Source of the DNA: Bacteroidota bacterium
Lineage (GTDB): Bacteria; Bacteroidota; Bacteroidia; Chitinophagales; Saprospiraceae
Length of the DNA stretch: 45,689 bases
Assembly (NCBI GenBank): GCA_024743405.1
Contig: JANSWP010000057.1
Coordinates: forward strand, 1 to 45,689
Direction: 5' to 3'
Shown: piece by piece, positions 25,513 to 34,488 of the stretch
Numbering within the stretch: position 1 is the stretch's first letter
Layout of the letters: every line of letters starts with the position of its first letter
Position numbers and translations under genes: made by a program
Notes under the pieces: model-generated
What the model was told of the DNA's origin: nothing
Database searches by the model: none
The model's input: only the letters and a program-made list of their open reading frames with translations

Positions 25513-27243
25513 ATGCAACTCAGCGAACAGGAAATCGTTCGACGCGATAATTTACAAAAAATCAAAGATTTAGGCTTTGATCCTTATCCTGCTAATGAAG
25601 TAGATATTGATTTTAAGTCTACAGATATAACGACCGAAATATTCCACAAGAATTTGGTCAAAAAATTAGAGGAGATAAAAGGTTTAGGTTCAGTTGGTGC
25701 CGAAAAGCTAAAGACTGCTTTATTTGAAAATCGGTATCGAGTTGCTCAGGTTTTAAAGAATGAGGAATTAGTCAATGAATTGAAACTAACTGAAAATGTT
25801 GAGTTTGATGCAGGGGTCAATCGAGAGCCTATGTCGTTAGAGGGTTTTTGTGCCATTGCAAAAGAGGAAGCTTTAGGTCGTTTTGGAGGTGAAAATGCTC
25901 CCATAATAAAAATTGCAGGTCGATTTATGGGGCAGCGTGGACCTTTCGCTAAATTGCAAGATTCGTACGGTCGAATACAATTATACATAGGCAAAAAAGA
26001 TTTGGGTAACACCGAAGAGGAAGTAGAGCGCTATAAAAAACTGGTCAAATTACTGGACATAGGTGATTTTATTCATGTTAAAGGATTAGTTTTCGCAACA
26101 GGTACTGGGGAAATCTCCATTAAAGTGAAAGAACTGACTTTCCTTTCGAAAGCATTGAAACCACTTCCGATTGTGAAAGTAGATAAAGAAGGAAATGTTC
26201 ATGATGCTTTTACTGATCCTGAATTGCGATACCGAATGCGGTATGTTGATTTAACAGTCAACCCAAAAGTCAGAGAAACCTTTGTAAAAAGAACAAAAAT
26301 CATTCAATCTATGCGTCGATTTTTCGATGACAAAGGATGGATGGAAGTGGAAACGCCTATTCTACAACCTATACATGGAGGCGCTGCGGCAGCACCTTTT
26401 GCGACGCATCACAATTCTTTGGATATGCCGCTTTACATGCGAATTGCGAATGAATTGTACTTGAAAAGATTGATTGTAGGTGGCTTTGAAGGCGTTTATG
26501 AAATTGGAAAGATGTTTCGAAATGAAGGAATGGATAGGACGCACAATCCTGAATTTACTTCTATGGAAATCTATGTTGCCTATAAAGACTATAATTGGAT
26601 GATGGAGATGGTAGAACAATGCATTGAAAAAATTGCAATTGATGTGAATGGAGAAACCAAAGCTCAATTTGGTGACAATTTGGTTGATTTTAAGGCGCCT
26701 TATAAAAGGCTTCCAATGTTTGAAGCTATTGAAGAATATACAGGTATTGATGTGAGTAAAATGGATGAAGATGAGCTTAGAGGCGTCTGCAAAAAGCTTC
26801 ACATTCAGGTTGAACCATCTATGGGGAAAGGTAAATTGATAGACGAAATCTTTGGTGAAAAGGTGGAAGGGAATTTAATCCAACCAACCTATATCACAGA
26901 TTATCCGATAGAAATGACGCCATTAGCAAAAAAACATCGAAGCAAAGAAGGATTGGTTGAACGATTTGAGTTGTTTGTCAATGGAAAAGAGGTCGCTAAT
27001 GCTTATTCGGAATTGAATGATCCAATTGATCAACGAGAAAGATTTGAGGATCAACTCAAATTAGCAGCTCGGGGTGATGAAGATGCGATGGTCTTGGATG
27101 AAGATTTCTTGCGAGCATTGGAGTATGGAATGCCACCTACGAGTGGATTGGGAATTGGTATTGATCGTTTGACGATGATGTTGACCAACCAAGAATCAAT
27201 TCAAGAAGTGTTGTTTTTCCCTCAAATGAAGGTAGAGAAGTAA
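25513..27243 (+). CDS. lysS: Lysyl-tRNA synthetase, class II, with N-terminal insertion
   Basis: This enzyme charges tRNA-Lys with lysine in an ATP-dependent reaction in the cytoplasm. The start MQLSEQEIVRRDNLQKIKDLGFDPYPA is the standard LysRS N-terminus. The anticodon-binding OB fold resumes at about residue 131 (IKIAGRFMGQRGPFAKLQDSYGRIQLYI). The class II core follows, with motif 2 (FRNEGMDRTHNPEFTSMEIY, from about residue 335) and motif 3 (GLGIGIDRLTMMLT). The protein ends, as usual, just after LFFPQMK. About 80 residues (about 47-128) sit where most bacterial enzymes have a short linker between the first helix and the OB fold; they include a helix-hairpin-helix-like EEIKGLGSVGAEKL. That accounts for the 576-residue length compared with about 500 in E. 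coli. A clear terminator follows. Confidence 0.97.
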   Translation: MQLSEQEIVRRDNLQKIKDLGFDPYPANEVDIDFKSTDITTEIFHKNLVKKLEEIKGLGSVGAEKLKTALFENRYRVAQVLKNEELVNELKLTENVEFDAGVNREPMSLEGFCAIAKEEALGRFGGENAPIIKIAGRFMGQRGPFAKLQDSYGRIQLYIGKKDLGNTEEEVERYKKLVKLLDIGDFIHVKGLVFATGTGEISIKVKELTFLSKALKPLPIVKVDKEGNVHDAFTDPELRYRMRYVDLTVNPKVRETFVKRTKIIQSMRRFFDDKGWMEVETPILQPIHGGAAAAPFATHHNSLDMPLYMRIANELYLKRLIVGGFEGVYEIGKMFRNEGMDRTHNPEFTSMEIYVAYKDYNWMMEMVEQCIEKIAIDVNGETKAQFGDNLVDFKAPYKRLPMFEAIEEYTGIDVSKMDEDELRGVCKKLHIQVEPSMGKGKLIDEIFGEKVEGNLIQPTYITDYPIEMTPLAKKHRSKEGLVERFELFVNGKEVANAYSELNDPIDQRERFEDQLKLAARGDEDAMVLDEDFLRALEYGMPPTSGLGIGIDRLTMMLTNQESIQEVLFFPQMKVEK

Positions 27244-27269
27244 TTGCTTTTTCAAAAGAATCCAATAAG

Positions 27270-27302
27270 AAAAGCCCATCTTTCAAAAGACGGGCTTTTT
27301 TT
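27270..27302. terminator. Bidirectional terminator between lysS and ygiQ
   Basis: AAAAGCCCATCTT pairs with AAGACGGGCTTTT (one A-C mismatch) around TCAA, with a T-run after it and an A-run before it. It lies between convergent genes. Confidence 0.88.
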
Positions 27303-27385
27303 CCTCCTCCCTAACATCAAAAAAATAGGCTCATTTTGATTACTGGACTAGTGTTTTCTACCGCACTCTAATCATCTTCAAACAT

Positions 27386-29314
27386 TTATCTTCTTCTTGC
27401 TCGATTTTTTTTCTTTGGTTTAAATTTTGAATTTTTCTTTGCTTTAATAATCTCCCGCTTGGCAAATTTTTTCTTCTCCCCAATTAACTTTTCAATTAAA
27501 TCTTCTCTATCAATTTTCTTTAATTTATCGCGGATAATATTGTGATTTTCGCGCTTATGCCAGAAGAAGAAAAGGTGCTGATTTCGCTTTTCTTGTTTTG
27601 TTTTTGCTGTATAAACTGGCTTTAAGGTATAAGGATGAAGCCCCGTATAATAGATAATGGTGGCAACAGTCATAGGCGTTGGCGTGAAATCCTGAACTTG
27701 TTCAAGGCGGAAACCCATGTCTTTGGTTTCAGCAGCCAAGTTTGCCATTTCCTCTTCCGTACTACCGGGGTGGCTTGAAATAAAATAGGGGATCAAAGGC
27801 TGATTCAATCCATGTTTTTTATTATAAAAATCATACTTCTTTTTAAACTCATGGAAATGTTTAAAAGATGGCTTTCTCATGATTTTCAAAGTGCCATCTG
27901 AGGTATGTTCTGGCGCCACTTTCAAACGACCACTAATATGACACGTTACGACTTGTTCCATGTATTCGTCGATGCTGCCGTCATTATTTTTGTTGTAAGA
28001 ATCTGTCAATAAATCATATCTAATACCGCTACCTACAAATGCTTTTTTTACCTCAGGGTGCGCATCCACTTTTTTGTACAATTCCGTCATTGGTTTGTGG
28101 CTCGTATCTAAGTTCGAACAAACCACAGGATGGATACAAGAAGGCGCAACACATCGATCACAAATCGACTGAACTTTGCCTTTCATTTTGTACATATTTG
28201 CAGAAGGACCTCCTAAATCACTAATGTACCCTTTGAAGTCAGGCATTTTTGTGACAATATCCACTTCTTTTAAAATCGATTCTTCCGAACGACTTGCGAT
28301 AAACTTTCCTTGATGGGCTGATATGGTACAAAAACTACATCCTCCAAAACAACCTCGATGCATATTGACCGAAAATCGAATCATCTCATATGCAGGCATT
28401 GAGCCTCTTTTTTTGTACTTCGGATGCGGCATTCGGGTATAAGGCAAATCAAAAGAGGTATCAATTTCATTTTCCGTCATTGGCGGATAAGGTGGGTTGA
28501 TAACCAACGTATTATCATCTACATTTTGTAAGATTCGCCGAGCTTTCGCTTTGTTTGATTCCTGTTCAATGACTTTAAAATTGGCCGCAAAAGATCGTTT
28601 ATCGCGCAAACATTTTTCATGAGAACTAATCTCTATGTCTTCCCAATTTTTATTTTTTGGTAAGTTATCTGATTTTGGATTGAGGTAAGCCGTTTGGGGA
28701 ATAGTTTTCAAAGAAGAAAAAGGAACTCCTCGACGCACTAATCGAATGATTTCTCTCAGTGGCATCTCACCCATTCCGTAAACCAATAAATCTGCACCAC
28801 TCATCGATAAAATATTTGGAAATAGCTTGTCATCCCAATAATCGTAGTGCGTCACTCTTCTTAATGACGCCTCAATCCCACCAATCAAAACAGGTACATC
28901 AGGATATAATTTTTTTAGAATTTGAGTATAAACCTTGGCCGCATAATCAGGGCGAAAACCCGCTGTTCCACCAGGTGTATAAGCATCCGTTGAGCGTTTT
29001 CGTTTTCCGGCTGTATAATGATTGACCATTGAGTCCATACAACCTGAAGTCACGCCAAAAAATAGTTTTGGCCGTCCAAATTTTTTGAAGTCTCGCAGGT
29101 CATCTTGCCAATTGGGTTGTGGGACAATGCCGACTTTAAGTCCTTCACTTTCCATAATTCGACCAATAACTGCTGTCCCAAAAGCAGGATGGTCAACATA
29201 GGCATCACCCGAAATAATGATAACATCGAGTTGTTCCCACCCACGATTTTCGACTTCTTTTTTTGTTATCGGTAGCCAGTCTGTTAAAGGTCTATTGTCA
29301 ACCATTTTTGACAT
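27386..29314 (-). CDS. YgiQ-family radical SAM protein
   Basis: The 642-residue protein belongs to the YgiQ family, conserved in many bacteria but without an established reaction. The N-terminal part resembles a cobalamin-binding-like Rossmann domain ([28 protein letters not shown] at about residues 26-53). The radical SAM cluster motif CFGGCSFC gives Cys322, Cys326 and Cys329, which would ligate a [4Fe-4S] cluster. Further family motifs are [50 protein letters not shown] and [15 protein letters not shown]. The C-terminus is a very basic tail ([17 protein letters not shown]), which suggests RNA or ribosome contact; that is inference. The start at 29314 was chosen; an ATG at 29305 is also possible. 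The gene converges on lysS and the two share a terminator. Confidence 0.95.
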   Translation of the reverse strand: [642 protein letters not shown]

Positions 29315-29537
29315 AAAGATATTGTTTTTTACTGATTTTTAGTTAATAAGTTGAGGGTACGATACTCTTCAAAATCTCTAACTTATTATGCTAATGAACT
29401 ATATTGATCCATTCAAAACAATGAAGTTGTTTTAAAAAGAAAAGTATGAATTTTAGGTAAGTTGATAAAAAAAGTTGCAAAACCAATAAATTGTAGTTGC
29501 GAAAAAACAATAACTAAAGCTTTTGCAACATGTAAGT

Positions 29538-29726
29538 AAGCGAGCAATATTAAGTTTAGAATAAATTTTTGAATTATTTTTTCCTCTCACAAGGCAAAAA
29601 ATACAGTCATAGCCTAGCTCTCTGGGCTGGCTTGTGCCAGTGGCACAAAGGCATAGCCAAAAGTATTTTTAACAAAGTGAGTGAAAAAAAGAAACTAAAA
29701 TTTGCTATTGATAATATTGCTCTCTT
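29538..29726. mobile_element. MITE-like element, type 2 (189 bp)
   Basis: The ends AAGCGAGCAATATTA (29538-29552) and TAATATTGCTCTCTT (29712-29726) are inverted repeats with one mismatch. The whole element recurs in inverted orientation and with the same length at 45384-45572, with few differences. The interior contains, on the minus strand, GTTAAAAATACTT, a variable centre with a GTGCCACTGGCAC palindrome, and a TTTTTTGCCTTG segment. It encodes no credible protein and is probably mobilised in trans. Confidence 0.88.
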
Positions 29727-29785
29727 CCTTAAATCTACCAAAAAAGTTTATTATTTAAAACCTGTTCTGTGATTTAAGCTAAACG

Positions 29786-30547
29786 AAGCTTGGACGAAAG
29801 TGTAAAATTCCTTCATGGCGAATTGTCAAAGCGGTTATTTATTGGTTTAAATCGGGTTCTCAATAGAGAGGAATTCCCGTTCGATGTTTTTGTGATAAAA
29901 CGTTAATTGGTTGGCAATCAATTTATTATAGTTTTAGAGGATGGAGAAAAGACGGCAGTTGAGAAAAAATGTGGACAACATTACTATCATCGAATAAAGA
30001 TTGCCTTGACATGTCAAGTATCCAATTATATGGTTCTCCTACTTCCACCAAAAGAGGCGGAGAGGCAGTCGATTACCAAGGGCGAAAAAAAATCAAAGAG
30101 GACCAACGCTTTATTTTTAACTGACAAGGTGGGTTTACCATTAGCCATATCAAACCCTGTTGGTGGCGATCATAAATACCTGTTTGAAATAGAAAAAGCA
30201 TTCCTGAAAATTCTGTCAGATTTGAGTTTATCGGGCATTGATTCAAATGGGTTGTTTATGAATGCAGATCTAGGTTTTGACAGTGAAGGCTTTCGAAGAA
30301 TTTGTTTTACTAACGATATTATTGCCAATATGGATGTCAACAAACGGAATTCAAAAAACATTGATAATCAACCGCTTTTGGATGACGAGCTTTACAAGAA
30401 CGATTTTCTGTTGAAAGAATAAATGCTTGGATTGATGCATTAAAAGCCCTTTTGATAAGGTTTGAAATAAAGGTAGAAACTTGGATGAGTCTACTTTCTT
30501 TAGCATTCGTCCTCGTCTTAATCAGATTTAAAACAAATCATTCTTAA
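29786..30547 (+). pseudogene. Decayed IS5-family transposase
   Basis: Pieces of one DDE transposase can be read in three frames. Frame one, from about 29786, gives KLGRKCKIPSWRIVKAVIYW, then a TAG where IS5 relatives have tryptophan, then GIPVRCFCDKTLIGWQSIYY and another stop after RKDGS. Frame two begins near 30080 and gives TNALFLTDKVGLPLAISNPV, FLKILSDLSLSGIDSNGLFM and NADLGFDSEGFRRICF. Frame three, from about 30411, gives ERINAWIDALKALLIRF to a stop at 30545-30547. These are typical IS5-family motifs, including the ALFLTD aspartate, the second aspartate in NADLGFDSEGFR and the terminal ERxNAWxD glutamate. At least two stops and two frameshifts make it inactive. Flanking IS ends were not identified. 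Confidence 0.85.
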
Positions 30548-30912
30548 ACAACTTCAGTGAAATATAGTAGTTATTTTAAAATAACTAAACTTTTTTTCTA
30601 AATTTGAATAGCCATTAATTAACAGGGGTTTTGCAAAAGAATAAAACTGTTCAAAATCCGTCCAAAAATTTAAAATCTGCTAAAGTTCACCTCAATCGTA
30701 AAGTAATTTTTAGTGGTTTTTTACTCTCTCCCTTTAGTATTTTGGGGTGAAAAAAGTTTGAAAATCACTTAAAATGATTTTCGTGATAAAACCCTTGATT
30801 AATTAATATTTAGTTAGTCTTAGTTCAAAGCTTCAATTTAGAGCTGGGTGAATTCACCTATTTTCTCAATTTTGTTAACATTACCCTGAAAGCAAATTTT
30901 ACAACAAATATT
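30548..30912. other. AT-rich gap before the hybrid kinase
   Basis: No gene or clear repeat was found. The AT-rich sequence leads to the ATG at 30913. A weak hairpin GGTGAATTCACC is visible at 30847-30858, and no TAnnTTTG element close to the start was convincing. Confidence 0.4.
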
Positions 30913-33756
30913 ATGGCTAATTCATTAAGTCCTGCAAATCAAGATCACTACCAACTTTTGATTGAAACAGCCCGTGAGGTAATTTATAGAATAAATATGG
31001 AAGGTATTATTGTTTTTGTTAATAATACTGTGAAGGATGTATTGGGTTACAATAAGGAGGAGATAATTGGTAAGCATTTTATGAATTTTATTCCTCCTTC
31101 TTTCCAATTCGAGATGAAGGAATTATTTAAGAGGCTTCTTGTTGAAGTAGAAACTACTAACCATTACCTAGAGGCACCGATTGCTTCCAAATCGGGTAAA
31201 GATATCTGGATGGGACAGAGTATTATTATTCATGATCTACCAAATGGGGAAAGAGTTTTTTTGATTGTTTCAAGAAATATACAAAGTAGAATAGTCGCAG
31301 AGGAGCAAATGAGATTGAATGAACAAAAACATCGTATTATAAATTATTTTGCCACTTCTTTGCTTGGTTCAAATAGTATGGAAGAGATATTATGGGATAT
31401 AACTTATAATTGTATTTCGACACTTAGTTTTGAAGATTGCATAGTTTATTTATTTAATGAGAATCGAACTCATCTAGTTCAAACAGCAGCCTATGGAAAA
31501 GGAAAAGAAGATAATTATAAAATTATTAACCCAATACAAATTAAGTTGGGACATGGAATTGTAGGAACAGTCGCCTTGACTGGAATACCAGAAGTTATAG
31601 ATGATGTAACAACTGATGATAGATATATAGTGGATGATATATCAAGGAGTTCAGAGATCACAGTTCCTATCGTTTATGAAAATAAAGTGATTGGTGTTAT
31701 TGATTCTGAGCACTCTCAAAAAGGGTTCTTTCAGCCATATCACTTGGAAACCCTTCAAATCATCGCTTCACTGTGTTCAAATAAATTGATGCGTGCCATT
31801 TCTCTCAAAGAAAGACAAATAAATGAGAATAAGTATAAAAATATAATTGAAAATATGCCTTGTGGTCTGATTGAGCTTAATAATAATTTTGAAATTACTA
31901 AAGCCTATCCTCGTTTTTGTGATCTTTTGGGTTTTTGTGAAAATGAATTAGTCGGTCAAACTCCGAATTTATTCTTATTAAATAAGGAAGACTATAAAAC
32001 TAGTAGTAAAAAAGCTTCCTTTTCTCAGAGTAACAACATGGATACGGGTATTCAACAGTTACAACTAAAAAAGAAGGACAATGCAATTATTTGGGCAATA
32101 GTCAATGTCTCACCAATACATAATAATAAAGGAGAGGTCAATGGTTTTATTCAGATGTATCTTGAAACTACTAAGGAGAAGGAGCTGCAAATCGAACTTG
32201 AAAAAGCCAAATCTATAGCGGAGTCGGCCCGAGATGCTGAGAAAGAGTTTCTTGCAAATATGAGTCATGAAATTCGTAACCCCATAACCTCTATTCTTGG
32301 TATGACTAACCTTATGTTTGATACTAATGTTTCTTCTGAACAATCAGAATTTCTTAATAACATTAAAACTTCCTCTGAAATATTACTTTCCTTGGTCAAT
32401 GATATACTTGATTTGAACAAGATTGATAAAGAAAAAATAACCTTAAATCCAATAGTTTTTGATCCTATCAGCCTTGTTAGGTCTCATGCTAGGAACATAT
32501 CTTTGAATCTTCACAATCAAAAGGTAAAGGTTAGAACATACTTTGACAATGATATACCAAAGAGGCTTTTAGGTGACGTTACTATTATTAATCAGATTCT
32601 GCTTAATATCTTGGGAAATGCTTCAAAGTTTACTCACTATGGTACGATCTCTATCCAAGTAAAACTCTTGAGTAGAGATCATAAATTAATTTGGCTTAAA
32701 TTTCAAATTGATGATACGGGTATTGGTATCAGTAAAGATGAGTTAGAGCAAATTTTTGAACGTTTTAATCAGGCAGGGAAGGCTACCAATGAAAAGTATG
32801 GTGGTACTGGTTTAGGTCTTCATATCACTAAGAAATTAACCGAATTTCTTGGCGGACGTATCTATGTAGAAAGTACTCTGAATATTGGATCATCTTTTAC
32901 TGTCGAAATTCCTTTTCAGGTAACAGATTTTAATGTGAATTATATAGATCAGCCACGTAAAACAGAAGATTACAAAAATAAATTATCTGCACAGATTCTA
33001 ATAGTTGAAGATAACGAAATTAATCGTAAGTATTTAGAAAAGCTTTTACTCAAATGGAATTTCCCTTTTCAATCTGCAAAAAACGGATTAGAAGCTCTAA
33101 GTAAACTGGAAACGCATCAGTTTGATCTTGTTTTAATGGATATTCGTATGCCAATAATGGATGGTTATGAAACCTCAATAAAGCTAAGAAAAATGAAAGG
33201 GAACTGTAACCAGAATATTCCTATTATTGCATTGACTGCCTCGGCATTAGCAGATGAGAAAAAAAGAGCCTTAGCAGCTGGAATGAACCATCATGTAACG
33301 AAACCTTATAGACAAGAGCAATTATTAGGAGCGATACAAAAGTATTTATTGTTGGAGAAACCTAATATGATAGAAAAGAATCACTTTCAATTTACTCCGT
33401 CAATTAATCAGACAGAACTCTCGGAATTATACGATAATGATCTCATCCAAGTGGTTGAAATGTTTGATTTATTTATTAAAAATATGCCGCATGAATTATC
33501 ATTACTTCATAAATTGCTTGAAAAAGGAAATTCTCAAGAAATAAAAGATCAATTACATAAAATTAAACCTAACTTTACCTACACCGGATTTAACAATATT
33601 AGTACACAGATTAAGCAGTTAGAGCAACAAGTTTTAAGTACGTCCATTGATGAACTTGGAACTGAAATGTCCAGTACCTTAAAAATGATGGAGGAATCCT
33701 TGAGAATTGTCAAAGTAGAATACAAAAGACTTTCTCAATTTCTGCAAAAAAAATAA
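30913..33756 (+). CDS. Hybrid sensor histidine kinase (PAS-GAF-PAS-HisKA-HATPase-REC-HPt)
   Basis: This 947-residue phosphorelay protein has no predicted membrane segments, so it senses a cytoplasmic signal. Domain order by motif: PAS (about 10-125; GIIVFVNNTVKDVLGYNKEEIIGK), GAF (about 145-290), a second PAS (about 305-420; GLIELNNNFEITKAYPRF), and a coiled-coil linker. HisKA follows with phospho-acceptor His452 in MSHEIRNPITSILG. HATPase_c (about 555-675) has ILGNASKFT, DDTGIGI and GGTGLGLHITKKL. A receiver domain has acceptor Asp743 (LVLMDIRMP). The C-terminal HPt-like domain has His882 in LHKIKPNF. The whole phosphorelay can therefore pass on one chain. The HisKA box has HEIRN rather than the commoner HEIRT. 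No cognate output regulator is adjacent; the gene is flanked on both sides by mobile-element remnants. Confidence 0.93.
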   Translation: MANSLSPANQDHYQLLIETAREVIYRINMEGIIVFVNNTVKDVLGYNKEEIIGKHFMNFIPPSFQFEMKELFKRLLVEVETTNHYLEAPIASKSGKDIWMGQSIIIHDLPNGERVFLIVSRNIQSRIVAEEQMRLNEQKHRIINYFATSLLGSNSMEEILWDITYNCISTLSFEDCIVYLFNENRTHLVQTAAYGKGKEDNYKIINPIQIKLGHGIVGTVALTGIPEVIDDVTTDDRYIVDDISRSSEITVPIVYENKVIGVIDSEHSQKGFFQPYHLETLQIIASLCSNKLMRAISLKERQINENKYKNIIENMPCGLIELNNNFEITKAYPRFCDLLGFCENELVGQTPNLFLLNKEDYKTSSKKASFSQSNNMDTGIQQLQLKKKDNAIIWAIVNVSPIHNNKGEVNGFIQMYLETTKEKELQIELEKAKSIAESARDAEKEFLANMSHEIRNPITSILGMTNLMFDTNVSSEQSEFLNNIKTSSEILLSLVNDILDLNKIDKEKITLNPIVFDPISLVRSHARNISLNLHNQKVKVRTYFDNDIPKRLLGDVTIINQILLNILGNASKFTHYGTISIQVKLLSRDHKLIWLKFQIDDTGIGISKDELEQIFERFNQAGKATNEKYGGTGLGLHITKKLTEFLGGRIYVESTLNIGSSFTVEIPFQVTDFNVNYIDQPRKTEDYKNKLSAQILIVEDNEINRKYLEKLLLKWNFPFQSAKNGLEALSKLETHQFDLVLMDIRMPIMDGYETSIKLRKMKGNCNQNIPIIALTASALADEKKRALAAGMNHHVTKPYRQEQLLGAIQKYLLLEKPNMIEKNHFQFTPSINQTELSELYDNDLIQVVEMFDLFIKNMPHELSLLHKLLEKGNSQEIKDQLHKIKPNFTYTGFNNISTQIKQLEQQVLSTSIDELGTEMSSTLKMMEESLRIVKVEYKRLSQFLQKK

Positions 33757-33774
33757 GTTCCCGATATTATGTTG

Positions 33775-33863
33775 AATTATTTTTTTCTTTAACAAGGCAA
33801 AAAACGCAGTCATAGCAACGCTACGAAGAGTATTTTTAACGCAGTTAAAGGAGAAAATAATAA
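33775..33863. repeat. Palindromic repeat related to the MITE cores (type 3)
   Basis: TTATTTTTTTCTTTAAC (from 33777) pairs with GTTAAAGGAGAAAATAA (33844-33860). Between them lie AAGGCAAAAAACGCAGTCAT and AGAGTATTTTTAAC, the same two flanks found inside the type 1 and type 2 elements, around a different centre. It begins about 20 bases after the kinase stop codon and could also end that transcript. Confidence 0.75.
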
Positions 33864-33893
33864 GCAGAAAACGAGTAATTATTGTTTTACCAT

Positions 33894-34059
33894 TAAGTGC
33901 TTGGACAGAAATAACTCACACATATTATGACGGACTATTTTTTTACCATATTTCGTTAAAAATACTCGCCATATCTATGGATATGCCTGTGCTTTTTGCC
34001 TCGTCTGGAAAAAAAATAGTTTTCGTCAAATATGGAACTTATTTCTGTCCAAGCACTTA
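33894..34059. mobile_element. MITE-like element, type 1 (166 bp)
   Basis: Perfect 21-bp terminal inverted repeats (33894-33914 and 34039-34059) begin with TAAGTGCTTGGACAGAAATA. Inside are a second imperfect pair of arms (TATTATGACGGACTATTTTT against the reverse complement of AAATAGTTTTCGTCAAATAT) and the core GTTAAAAATACTC, CATATCTATGGATATG, TGCTTTTTGCCTCG. A second copy begins at 45572 and runs off the window. No coding capacity. Confidence 0.88.
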
Positions 34060-34488
34060 CTTACCAATTTTATTATTAAAAATAAGTCTGATACTCTCTT
34101 GACTAAATATTTTCTTCTTTTGAAAGTTTATTTTTAAAATTTCTTCGTTGAAAATACTCTTCAGAGCTTGGTCTATAATTAGGCTTTTCGTCTCGTATTT
34201 ACAAAAAATAAAAACTGTCCCCGGAACAAGCTACTTAATTGGCACAGTAAAGTGGTTAAAAGAAAAAATACCCGTCACCAAAGGCAACGGATATTCGAAA
34301 AGCGTGTTTTTTATTAAGAACTTAACTAAGAGTATTTTTGAATTTTGATTTTGGTGATTTTTCGGCAAATATCATTTTGCACAGCGTTATTTTTTCTCCT
34401 CAAATTGCCCGCATTTGACTGCGAAAAATGCCTCCTTCAAAATAATATTTCCTCAAAAAAGCACTCAAACATAAATTCCAAACATACT
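34060..34488. other. Repeat graveyard with decayed element cores
   Basis: No intact gene. At 34143-34199 a degenerate copy of the element core is visible: TTCGTTGAAAATACTCTTC at its start and GGCTTTTCGTCTCG at its end. At about 34333-34345 AGAGTATTTTTGA echoes the reverse-orientation flank, and at 34420-34438 GACTGCGAAAAATGCCTCC resembles the other flank. The stretch appears to be several overlapping old insertions. Confidence 0.5.

Noticed and set aside
29569-29772. 67-residue plus-strand frame across the type 2 element.
   Set aside because: It is the element read through in one frame; the other copy of the element at 45384 sits in inverted orientation in non-coding DNA, and codon use is not gene-like.
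34240-34320. GTVKWLKEK followed by KGNGYSK resembles a cold-shock protein start (GTVKWFNxxKGFGFI).
   Set aside because: The match is short, has a four-residue insertion, lacks the RNP motifs FI and VFVH, and lies in a field of decayed repeats. A csp pseudogene is possible but not supported.
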